Source: Dentipellis sp. KUC8613 (Eukaryota; Basidiomycota; Agaricomycetes; Russulales; Hericiaceae). Taken from it: a stretch of 16,618 bases of DNA. The stretch covers positions 25,315 to 41,932 of the forward strand of contig NSJX01000117.1 in assembly GCA_002286715.1 (NCBI GenBank), read 5' to 3'. Shown here piece by piece: positions 6,443 to 16,164 of this stretch (positions are counted from its first letter, which is position 1; each line of letters begins with the position of its first letter). The position numbers and the translations under genes are program-made. Under the pieces are notes generated by a model. That model did not search any database. It was not told the origin of the DNA and saw only the letters and a list, made by a program, of their open reading frames with translations.

Positions 6443-9400
6443 TTATGCGACCAGCGCAGCTAGGCGACGAAGATGTGATACATTTAAGTACGCTGGTACG
6501 TAAGTTTCTAACCCAGATACCTCGCGTGGTAGAGGCAGCTCATAAGGACCAACTTCTTCAGCTTCGGGGAGAAGCAGGTGATCGTTGCGATCATTAGCCA
6601 CCACGCGCGACGCAACGATGCGCAGTATCTCGGGCGAGATGGGGTTCTAGATGCCGACATCTCAATAGATAGTGGTTGGTGACGAATCAAGATACTTGCC
6701 TCGTAGTCTGCAACGTAGTAATTGGTGCACATGCGCTGGATTTGCATAGGACTCAACATCCAACATACGTCGTAAATAATTTCGATATCAGCAGCTGTCG
6801 CCTAGGCCGATCTTGTCAGCACTGAACTCAGGTAGGAAAATACTGCTTTGTCTACCTTCTTGAGCTGCAAGAGCTTGGTTGCCTGCATCAGATGCTCGAG
6901 CTGCAGAGTTCCTTCGGGCATATCATGTGACTTGCACCATTCTTCGATGCGAGTGATGTTATATTGAATTTGCATAGCTTACAAGGGAGACCAGTGAACA
7001 TGGATCAAAGGCCTCAAGACGGAAACCCACATACCTCGCTTCCATGAAGAGAAGTTGCGTCTCATGAGAAGATCATTGAAGCTCGTGACACCAATCAACT
7101 TCAGGAGCTCCGTCACTACTTGCTGCACGACACTCTCTTCCATGTAATAGCTCTTCAAACTTTTCCACACCTTGTTGAGCAGGTTCAGGACGTCGTCCAT
7201 GCTATACGCCGGCTGGGTATTTGAGTTGAAAACACGATTGAAGAGACGTCCTCCGCCGTCGCTGGCAATAAAGCCCGGAAGCGACTGGCTTTCGATTAGT
7301 GCAGGTATGACCATCTTGGATAGTTTCTTCTTGGTTTCAGTCATCCATGTATGGTATATGTTGTACTCCAAACTATCCAAGTCATGTTTCACGACGGATA
7401 CGAGGCGCTCGTAGTCGGACCAGTCAAATGGTCGTAAGGCATTTTCTTCACCTGGGCCGATGCCCTGCAGCATGTCTGACTCTGCAACACAGATGAAGGA
7501 AAGCATTTCATGGACGTTCGACAGCCAGTAAACCCCGGGTACAATGGCGTCTTCACTATTGAATGTCTAGTCGGCTCCGTCAGTCAATTGAGATACGCTG
7601 AAGACTAGGTGGAGACATCACCATGACGTGGGCTTGAATCGTCTGCATTACATTAGCCAGAAAGCGTTCACTTTCGGGTATAAGGCCGTACTTCCACATT
7701 TCATTAGTGACAAGACTGATGAGATTTGCAGGGAATAGAATCTCCTTGACTGCCGATGGGTTCGTAAGGCTAGGTAACGGAATTTTAAGACCCTTGACGA
7801 GGCCTTCCAAAACGTCCGCATCCAGATGTTTGGTGTCCTGCAACAAGCGAATCTTCTCCTCAGCGGGATCGTCGTAGATGTCTGCTAGCCCATTGCTTCC
7901 ATGGAATCGAGGAAGGCCATTCTCGCCATTGTAGGCCACGGACACGGCACGGGGGTTTGACGTCTGACTACGTTTAACCATGGTCATAAGTTCATCGGCA
8001 GAATTACGATGGTCCGGCGGGGCCAGGGCGTAGATGCCCGCAGAACTATGCCTTCGTTGATGTCGTTGGGATGATCCAGCATCACCGTGTGCACCATTGA
8101 CAGGTTCAACAGAACGCAGTGTGGGGGCGAATGTAGGGGATACCGGGGGATCGCGAGAGCCTTTTGTAAGAGCATTCAGAGCAAATGCCCTATTGAGCTG
8201 CTCACGCAAACTGCTGACCTCGTTTTTGAGGGTCAAGATCACAGAACTGTCTTCTGAAGTCCGCACGGGCATGTTTTCGAGCAGCTTGTGCTGCGCCTCA
8301 AGACTGCTAGTCTGCCGGGCGATCTCACCTTCCAGCTCTTGGATGGTCTTGTCGCGCTCCGTGATAGTAGCTATAGCATCCTCCAGGCGCTTCTCAATGC
8401 CCTCTTTCTCGCGAAGTAACTCATCGCGGCGAGATATTTCCGCCTGACTAGTAACGACATCTGCTTGAGCTTGTTTTGCTCTAGCATCGGCTTCTTCGTG
8501 TCGCGATGTCCACATTTGGAGCTGCTGCTCAACTTCTGACAATTTGGCTTGAAGTTCCTTTTTCTCCTCGGTTCGTTTTTGAAGATTCTGCGTGAGTTCC
8601 ACGACTTTGTTCTCGAGCCGGTAAGAAATTTCTTTAAATTTGGATACAGAGCGGGCTTCCGCTTTGAGTGCCTTCAATTGTTTGCGTGCAAGTTTTCGGC
8701 GCATGCATGCCTGGATATAGACTACATTCTTCACATCAGATCTATAAGATCTGCGCACGAGACTGAGACGTGATCATGAGTAAGCGGTCACCATAATCAA
8801 ATACGAATGCTTACACTCCACGGAACAGTCTTTGAAGGTGACTAGTTGCATGGCTATGCTTCGTTTCCTTAAAGCTGTGACGAGCCTGGGCGCCGCGTAT
8901 GCCTACTCTCGATGGTCATGATGTGTATAGAATGAATGATTTCTGAGACGTACGACTTTGTATGAGAACCACACTATTCCGCACGTCGACAAACTGCTTT
9001 CTGTGAATGAATCTTCGAGCAGATTTTTGCAGTCGGATCGCAGCTGTTTCGCGACGCACGAAGTCAACCAAGCGTCGTGCAATAATCCCTCGCCACCAAG
9101 TCTGAATCCTGATAGTCGCCCTCCGAAGTTCCTGGTATTTCTTGACTGCCATGTGCCGCCGCATGTTCTTCTGTACGACGGTCACCATAGCGTTCAATCG
9201 GTCCGACCGCAGAGACTCCAAAGCGGCAAGCATGCCTGCCCTGAAAAAGATCTTGGTTTTTCCACTTTGATACTTATCTGGGTCGTTGATTGTATTATCC
9301 AGGATAAGAGAACAAAGAGCTCGGAGCTCAAGTTTTTGGATCATTGGGCCCCATTGAGCAGAAGAAACGAGCATGTAGTACCTTGGTCATGTTTGTCAGA

Positions 9401-12064
9401 CATGCCTCGTCGATGGAGTGGAAAAGCTCACCTCTCCGCAAATTCCTCATACGTCCAGCGCGTAGGATACCCAGCACAGCTGATACGAATCGTCTCGAGA
9501 ACACCGCAAGCTCTCAACTGACTCAACACCTGTTGCGGTGTAAAACGCCATGCCTCCTTCTGTTCGTTCGGCTTGATGCAACGAATGTAATGCACATTTG
9601 TGATAATCAGAGTGTCCATCAAATTGCTCAACGATGCTTTGAAAATAGAGGCCTGTGTTGGCTTCTTGGCCATAGCTCCCGGACGTTTAGACACAGACAA
9701 GGCTGAATTGACAAGAGATGTACGACCAGGGTCGGGGATGAGAGAAGAACGACGAGATCCCCCGCTGCCTGAATCCGAAAATGCGGGTGAAGCAGGATTG
9801 GGACTATCGAGAGGCTTCGATGAAGCTAACGCAGCGTCAAGGACTTCGCGCAAGAATGTATTCTTCGTGGATGCAAGCAGAGTCATGTGCTCGTCAGGCA
9901 CAGTGTCTCGATTCTTCTCCAAGAAGCCGTCCACTTCGTACGTTACGTCTAGCGCATAATGAGCAATAGTGAAAGCTGAGTTCCCGAACCGAGGTTTCTT
10001 GAAGACGTCTCTATTCTCAGGCTTCAGCAGTTGAGTATTGAGTTTCTGCAAGAATGAGGCGTCCGAGCCCGACGGCATCCTAGCCTCTTCATCAAGGAGG
10101 GCCAGCACACCAAGCTTGCCTTCGATAACATCGATGCAAGGTTGGTTGTCTGAGAAATCAATGAAGGTCCAATTGATTTCCTCTTTGACATATTCTTCCT
10201 GTTCCAGCTTGAATACGTGGGCATTGAACTGAAACGACACGTTAGCCTCAACAAGAAATACTCGATCCAAGTTAGCTTCCATACCTCTTGCTGCAATTTT
10301 TCATTGGCGTAGTTGATGCTAAATTGTTCGAAAGAATTCTAGACAGATATCAAAATCATACCCCCAGGGGACCGCTTACTGACTCACTTTCTGGAAATGC
10401 TCAAATCCGTAGATATCCAGTACACCAATGAACATTTCTGCTCGTTTCTCCGCTTCGCCATTCTCACCAGCTAAACTTTCGTTCACGATAGCAACGAGCC
10501 ATTCAAACAGGCAGACATAGACAAACTTGGCTACGCTGTCCCGTACGACCGTTGCTTGAGCCGCGTTGAGAGCGGTCACGATCTTTTCGGACCGAGTGGT
10601 GATCTGCTTTTTGACCGTCCATTTCTTGAATTCGGCCTTGTCTATCCCAAGAAATCGTGTGGCTAGCAATAAGGCAGGGTCATTGTCGTCTATGGTAGAA
10701 TCAGAGCGCATGGCGGTAATCTTCACATTGCCAAGATGCAGCAAAGCAGACAAAAGCCGAAAGACGGCCCATTGTTTCTCCACGCTGATGCCGATTGTCG
10801 ACAGCGCGTGCTGCGTCGTGCGAAACTCCTCTGCATCGTCGACGCCGGGTATAGGGGTCGAGTGCGGACCACCCTGCTTGAGATAATGGAATTTAGTGAC
10901 ATCCGTATCAAGACCTAGGTCCTTGCGTTCCTTGAGCGGCGCCCCTGAGCATAGCTGGTAGAAGATGTGATAGTTTCGCTCGGTAAGGGGTTGAAAAACA
11001 ATACGAGATCGTTCCAAAAGGTAGGTTCGAATGCGAGCCCCCACAATTTCTTGCTTCCCGTCGAACAGAATCTGCAGGAAGATGAGACACATTGTGACGT
11101 AGCAATGAAACAAAACATACCTGTATATACTTGCCAAAGCGGGAGGAGTTATCGTTTCGCGTAGTCTTGGCATTTCCAAAGGCTTCAAGGACAGGATTGG
11201 TAGCCAAGATCTGCCGTTCAACTTCGCTAGATTCATCCAGGGATGCCTTTGTCCTGGTCTTCGTGCCCGAATCGGGTGGATTGACAGAGGCGAGATATCG
11301 CATGATGAATTTGGCCTGTGGTATCATGAGCAAAATTCACTCTCCAGATAGCCAGTTCGGCTTACTGATTCAGTCTTCCCTGCTCCACTATGAAATCCAC
11401 TGTTAGACTAAACGAAATGAAATCCTCGAAGAGACATACCTCTCGCCTGACACTATAATAGTTTGGCCCATGCTCTCCTTCCGCATGGCCGTATACGCAT
11501 CTTCAGCGATCGCGAACAGGTGAGGTTCCAGCTCCCCCCTCCTTCGCCCACTGTAAGCTTGAATAATTTCTGGGCCGTAGAGTGTCACGCGTTGAAACGG
11601 ATTCACAGCGATCAACACGATGCCGCTGTAGGTATAGATGCTGTGCTGAGCATAACGATTTCGGATGGTGTGCAGTACTAGATGGCCAAGCCCTGTGAGT
11701 GTGTAGTGTATGAATGCGATGGGCTGCGCCTACCTGAAGGTTCATTAAGGTGTGAAAGGGTGGCCAGATCATCCGCTGTCTCCAGTAGCGGCGGGTTTCG
11801 TAATGGTGGTAAGGTGTCCTTGCCAGCCTTGATATCTTTCCCAGTCGTGTCAACGGTAATTTCCTGATTATTGAGGGAATATCAGAGACATTGCAAAGGA
11901 GAGCATGGATTGCGTGTACAGACCTTACCCCGCTCGTCAACGAAGCTCAGTTTGATCTTGTCGTCAGCGCCCTTTACAACATTTGTTACTTCAGCAGAAA
12001 TCCATCCCTGCTCCTTGTCTGTAAACCAAACCCTGGTCCCCTTGCTGTAGATGTTTTCGGCCAT
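6443..12064 (-). CDS. MYO2: Class V myosin heavy chain (MYO2-type), complete, 15 exons
   Basis: Actin motor carrying secretory vesicles and organelles along actin cables to the growing tip (role known for fungal Myo2/Myo5). Exons: 12064-11924, 11863-11734, 11677-11440, 11387-11366, 11315-11121, 11071-10388, 10338-10285, 10228-9432, 9381-8954, 8902-8815, 8762-7622, 7566-7035, 6977-6856, 6801-6700, 6646-6443 (taa). They total 4878 nt, 1625 residues, the usual size for the family; all 14 junctions keep frame. Order: SH3-like N-terminus ([10 protein letters not shown]); P-loop GESGAGKT 168-175; switch [15 protein letters not shown] 225-238; switch II DIYGFE 461-466; serine-rich loop 2 about 620-675; SH1 helix and converter 727-745; six IQ motifs about 815-955 for calmodulin-type light chains; coiled coil about 965-1145; low-complexity linker; DIL/cargo-binding tail about 1260-1625, ending LRRLAALVA. 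No frameshift or missing catalytic motif is seen. The tail reads WKRA where WKRG is usual (junction 12/13). The start at 12064 matches the conserved beginning; an in-frame ATG at 12283 would add 73 atypical residues. Confidence 0.96.
6647..6699 (-). other. Myosin intron 14, a GC-AG intron
   Basis: The 5' splice site reads GAG|GCAAGT and the 3' end is CTAG|AAC. Joining the exons gives [13 protein letters not shown] in frame, matching the conserved tail of class V myosins. The nearest GT (gtatct, 4 nt downstream) would shift the frame. Confidence 0.85.
11366..11387 (-). other. Myosin exon 4, a 22-nt microexon
   Basis: Flanked by introns of 52 nt (11388-11439, gtatgt...tag) and 50 nt (11316-11365, gtaagc...cag). 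It encodes the last part of the P-loop, GAGKTES, plus the third base of the serine codon before it. Confidence 0.9.
11864..11923 (-). other. Myosin intron 1 with competing 5' splice sites
   Basis: The frame requires the donor AAG|GTCTGT at 11923, giving [16 protein letters not shown] better-looking donor, GTAAGG, starts five bases upstream at 11928, but its use would shift the frame and reach a stop after four codons of exon 2. Confidence 0.75.
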
Positions 12065-12300
12065 GGGACCAGCTCGAGTGGTCGTGAAGGATGAACGGTC
12101 CAATCGGTCGTGCGCGAAACTAAAGTGACCTGCTGCTGATTTCCCACACTTCACGTGGTCGCACCGTGACAGGACCCCGGCTACACCGTCGCGACTCGTA
12201 GGGCTACACCGTCGTAGCAAGGGGAGACCGGATTCAGACTCCGTCGACCGAGTGCGACCGAATTCAGTCACGTGATTTAGCATTCTGATCTCGCCTCAAG
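12065..12300 (-). promoter_or_regulatory. Myosin 5' leader and proximal upstream region
   Basis: Contains two CACGTG E-box-like sites (12152-12157 and 12269-12274) and a direct repeat ggctacaccgtcg at 12179-12191 and 12202-12214. An upstream ATG at 12281-12283 is in frame with the myosin and has A at -3. The peptide it would add is arginine/serine-rich and unlike known myosin N-termini, so I treat this stretch as leader/promoter. I see no clear TATA box directly upstream. Confidence 0.45.
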
Positions 12301-12640
12301 CGAAAAATCGATCATGGCAAGGGGAGTCTGCCGCAGGTGGAACGAAAATTAGACATAGGGGGATTTCGGACGGTTGGGCGGAGGCCTTCTAGGGAAGTCC
12401 GCACAGGGCCGTAGTGGTTTTCTCGAGTAGAGTCAAATCGACACTGGGGGAACCGAAGGAACCAATTTCCAACCTGGAACATCGGGAGGACATAGCAAGG
12501 CCGTGAACAATGTATCTATGATTTGTTATCGAGGAACATAATAGATACATAATCCATTTACAGCAATGTTTTTGTGTCATGTAGCCTGGCAGTAGATAGC
12601 TTTTGTACTGCATGAGTGCACATAGCACACACAGATAAGG
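12301..12640. other. Upstream intergenic region with small inverted repeat
   Basis: No gene. Arms atgtatctat (12510-12519) and atagatacat (12541-12550) form a 10-bp inverted repeat with a 21-nt loop. The part nearest 12640 may be the 3' portion of the minus-strand LTR fragment, but I cannot place its end. Confidence 0.45.
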
Positions 12641-12826
12641 ACATAGCCAATGGGGATAGGACAACCTCTTGCTCACACCGTGCATGCTACACCAGCTATA
12701 TAGAGCTCCGAGGTAGATAGTGCTAGGGTACAGGCAAGAAAGGGTCGAGCGCACCAGAAGCATGCTCACCGACTATATAGTACCCAGCCATCAGATTCTG
12801 ATTCAGCTATGAATCAGTTTTAATTT
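12641..12826 (-). mobile_element. LTR fragment, minus orientation, related to the LTR at 5548
   Basis: Read on the minus strand it follows the 5673-5830 LTR segment through the same landmarks in order: gggtactatatagtcgg, tcttgcctgtaccct, cggagctctatata, gcacggtgtgagcaagaggt. Two TATA-like motifs recur (12773-12780 and near 12697-12704). Where the other LTR has the 13-bp inverted repeat, this one carries the 28-bp unit found in tandem at 37-92. The whole may be a solo LTR starting TGTTGAC near 12852, but I found no convincing target-site duplication. Confidence 0.65.
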
Positions 12827-13440
12827 GAGTCAGTTCCACCAAAGTCAACAGAATTTTATTCACCCCAACAGGAAGTCCATTCCCACAATCTCAGCCACAT
12901 CCACTCACTTTCCGACATGTTCATTTTCTGTATGCTCTGATACTTGCCCAATTGCTCTCAAATTTGGACTGCATATGGAAGACGGTAGTACAGACACACT
13001 GTGAATTGCTTATATCTTTAGAGCATCACAGTCACCCGTAAACTCGAAGTTGTGTCGCGGAAATGGACTCCATTTGTGGAATCTGCAAGTATCGGCACCA
13101 ATAGTTTGATTATATGTTTCGCATCATCGGTACAGGTCATGCAATGTATCATACATGTATCATAATTTATTCAACAATTTACAGAATTGTTTTGAGTGTG
13201 TATGAGTGATTCGATTCATCAGCAAGACCCTGCGTGCACTTTGTGGGAATTGCCAAAGCTGGTCATGGTCGCAGAGGCACATCTCGTCATCGCAGCTCGC
13301 CACACAACCCTACACCCCACAGCCTCCTGTGCGCGTGTCCTCAACCCACGCAAACTGACTTTCAAATGGCAGGAGAAGTAGAGGCAGAACCCGCAGTTTG
13401 TGTGCAATATAGGTATGTCGCCGCCGCTTTGGCTTTATCA
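12827..13440. other. Unassigned intergenic DNA
   Basis: Mixed-composition DNA without a convincing gene. A 61-codon plus-strand frame (13196-13381) has a plausible amino-acid mix but no recognised motif, start context or splice neighbours. Around 13140-13185 the sequence is AT-rich with repeated 'atgtatcat' words. Confidence 0.4.
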
Positions 13441-13820
13441 TTGACTGACCACGTGAGCCCGGGATCCTGGGCTCGCGTTCTTTAGTTTGTCTGCCCATGT
13501 CCTCCATGCTGCCCTCTGCCATCCTCTCCCCTCTCTGGCCCTCGACGCACCCTCTCTGTCGTGGCTCGCTCGGTAAGCGCCCACGACGTCCTCCGGACTC
13601 TGCCGCTCCAGCCCGGGACCTGCCGTCAAGCGCCGTCGTTCAAGCTCGGGATCCGTATCCCTATTCTCTCCGGTCGCCCAGCGCCTCCGTACCAGCACTC
13701 CCTTGCAGCCCCACATCACCTGTCACGTGTGTCATGACGTCGACGCCCCTCCACATCAGCGCTCCGTAGTTGCGCTGACTGATGTCCTTGGCATTCGCAT
13801 TGCCCTCACGCTCATTGGTC
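13441..13820. other. C-rich intergenic DNA
   Basis: GC-rich sequence with phrases such as ccctcgacgcaccctctctg, which recurs in altered form near 14401. It includes a near-palindrome around gagcccgggatcctgggctc (13455-13474). No domain-bearing open frame. Confidence 0.4.
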
Positions 13821-13879
13821 CGGTATAACAGTCACCCTAGAGTAGCACATGGTACAGGTTCCTTATCTCTCTTATCTCT

Positions 13880-14015
13880 GGATAGCCATATGCACAGCAG
13901 GTACAGGTCGCATAGCATAGCACAGCACGTACAGCACGCACAGCTAGGATAGCCACGCACAGCCCGCACAGCCCGCACAGCCGAGCACAGCATGCACTGC
14001 ACGCATAGCCGCTGG
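13880..14015. repeat. Degenerate ~10-bp 'cgcacagcc' repeat
   Basis: Repeated cacagc/cgcacagccc words, most regular around 13950-13985 (cgcacagccc three times). It resembles a GC-shifted version of the 'catagc' blocks at 470-715 and 4621-4830. Confidence 0.65.
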
Positions 14016-14141
14016 CTATCAGTATATAAGTAGAATAGCTTAGCCTCTAGTTCCCCATCTCGACCTCTCAGTCATTGGGGACTAGGTGAGTTATCCCTTG
14101 TATCGCCGTTCTTGTCAATATACTCAGTCATTGGGGACTAG
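14016..14141 (+). promoter_or_regulatory. TATA-containing promoter- or LTR-like segment
   Basis: A tatataa box at 14023-14029 is followed 38 bp later by ctcagtcattggggactag (14067-14085), repeated exactly at 14123-14141. TATA plus short direct repeats next to a repeat array is typical of LTR U3/R regions, but I could not find LTR ends or an internal region. No protein-coding gene follows that I can support. Confidence 0.3.
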
Positions 14142-15210
14142 TCTGCACAAGATGAGTCTTTGCGCCGTACCGTGCCTTTGAGCCTACGCCGCCCCTCTGG
14201 CCCTGGGGAGCCCTCTTGGTCCTCGGCACGCTGTTGCTGTTTAGCGAGACCTCCTGTTCGCACGGTGGTGCTGCCTCTACCCCGTATCCCTCATCTCTTC
14301 ATTCCGCCATCTCACCCTTTTCGCACGCTTCTGGATGCTCGACTCGGCACCGCATCGCCGACCATCGGGCCGGTCGCCTCGTCTCCGCGACACTCTCCAG
14401 CCCTCGATGCACCCTCTCCGGCCCTTGACGCGCCGTCAACATGCCGCGCCGCCCTCTGCCGCCCTCTCCGCCCTCTCCGCCCCTCTCCGCCCCCTTGTTG
14501 ACGCACCGCGCCGCCCTCTGCCGCCCTCTGCGCCCTCTCTGCTGCCCTCTCTGCCCTCTCTGCCCTCTTTGCCCCTCTACGCCCCCTCGGTTCCGCCCTC
14601 TTTGTGCCCCGCCATGCACCACCGCCGTCGTGCCGTCTCGTGACCTGCGGCGCCATCTGCGCTTCACCCTCTCGCACCCACGCCCACGACGGCCCCATGT
14701 CCCTTCTTGCGTGCCCATCGCGCGCCCCGCCGCCGCCGCCACTGTCTCGGCCATCCGCCCCCCTTCCTCTCACCGCAGCGCTCTTCTCGCGCCCCTCGCG
14801 CCCTCGCCATGCTGTCGCCACGTCGCCCCGTCGTCGCATTGTCGTTGCATCGTCGTCACGCCCGTGCTGCCCCTCGCGCCCTTCTCGCGGCCATCCTGCC
14901 GCCTTCGCCCCGTCTCGCGCTGTCGCGCTGTCACGCTGTTCTCGCGCCCCTCCCGCCCTTGCACCGCCTTCGCGCCGTGTCGTCCCGTTACGCCCATCGC
15001 CCCTGTCACCCCCGTGTTGCCCTGTCGCACGCCCGTGTCGCGCCCCTCGTCCGCGGTGCCCCATCGCGCCCGTGTCGTGCTCTTCTCGTGCCCATGCCCC
15101 CCATGCGCCATCTTCGCCCTGTCTTCATCCCGTCGCGCCCCTCGCCCCCATGTCGCGCCCCGCGTCGCGCCTGTCGCGCCCGTCCTGCGCGTCGTGCGGG
15201 CCGTGGTGAC
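14142..15210. repeat. C-rich low-complexity / minisatellite DNA
   Basis: About 1 kb dominated by 'ccctctgcc', 'cgccctctccgcc' and 'gtcgcgcccctcgc' words; the densest part is 14440-15210. On the plus strand it is C-rich, the mirror of the G-rich array at 800-1700. Long open frames in several frames (up to 285 codons on plus, 250 on minus) are arginine/proline/serine/alanine or arginine/glycine strings without domains, and I do not call them genes. Confidence 0.75.
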
Positions 15211-15540
15211 TAAAATAATCACGATTTGTTGCAGTTGCAACATATGCACAATCCCATTTGCTGCACCCGACGATTATCATTGCAAGTGCAAGCAGTAATT
15301 AACTATCCCCAATCAAAACATGCCACACTTTGTACTATACATCCCAAACAGGACACAAGGACGCCGGCAGACCTGCTAGATGAAGACAGGGGCCGAGGGG
15401 CTGCCGACCACCGACACCGTGCAGCTCGCTGCCTCTCCCAAATAGGACGCCTGACGCCATGCCTCTCCCGACATCACGCCCCACTCGCACCCTAACCCGA
15501 ACCACGCACCTCGCGCTCCCGCCATCAGACGCATGCTTCC
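15211..15540. other. Unassigned intergenic DNA
   Basis: A short AT-rich interval (15211-15350) and then GC-rich sequence. A single telomere-like accctaaccc at 15489-15498 is not repeated. No gene seen. Confidence 0.45.
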
Positions 15541-15690
15541 CGACACTCCCGACACTCCCCGACACTCCCGACACTCCCGACACTCCTGACACTCCTGACA
15601 CTCTCCACTCTCCGACACTCCCGACACGCCCGACGCTCCCGCTCACCCACGCTCCCACACTCTCACGCTCTCACGCTCTCACAATGCCCC
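15541..15690. repeat. 9-bp tandem repeat array
   Basis: Seven nearly perfect units of cgacactcc/tgacactcc occupy about 15541-15603, one with an extra C, decaying into 'ctcacgctctcac' repeats to about 15683. Open frames here encode Thr-Leu-Pro or Gly-Val-Ser repeats only. Confidence 0.9.
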
Positions 15691-16164
15691 GCCAAATGCT
15701 CATGTGGAAAAACGAGTGCGCATTGCGGGCAAGGAGTGAATGCATCATATTCTAAAGTGTATGTCAGAGAGAGGCGACGTAATGTATGCGGAAATGTACT
15801 TCTTTTTTTGCTCTGCCTTTCTTGCCCACGTCCAGGACTGTCGCGCGTAGCACGCAAGAAAATTTCTGTGATATTTGTGCGCACAGTGAGACAGGTATCA
15901 ATCGGGGGTTTGCTGAACATACATTTTGTGTTTTACTCAACTATGCACACAGTGTGATCAGTCAGGCGGGATCTACCATACATTATATCAGACGAGATCG
16001 CACCAAGAAAACTGCAAGAAATATGCGGGGCCTCGCGGCCCCAGTCGATGCAAGAAGAAGGATGCACTGCGCATGTAGCACGGTCAGTTGGTTTGGAGCT
16101 CGCAACATGAAACACAAGAATGCACTATGAAAACGCCAATAAATATGCAGGGACCACCCGCCTG
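15691..16164. other. Intergenic, downstream of the minus-strand ORF
   Basis: Probably includes the 3' UTR of the ORF ending at 16165. A small hairpin, ggggcctcgcggcccc (16026-16041), has 6-bp arms and a 4-nt loop. No other gene seen. Confidence 0.45.

Noticed and set aside
8958..9521. 187-codon plus-strand open frame
   Set aside because: Antisense to myosin exons 8-9, crossing intron 8; no independent support.
14299..15298. Long open frames on both strands (285 codons plus, 250 codons minus)
   Set aside because: Low-complexity translation of the C-rich array; lack of stops follows from GC content, not coding.
15489..15498. Telomere-like accctaaccc
   Set aside because: Single occurrence without tandem copies; not a telomere or a clear interstitial telomeric array.
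15335..15658. Gly-Val-Ser repeat ORF (and its frame-shifted partner)
   Set aside because: Pure translation of the 9-bp tandem array.
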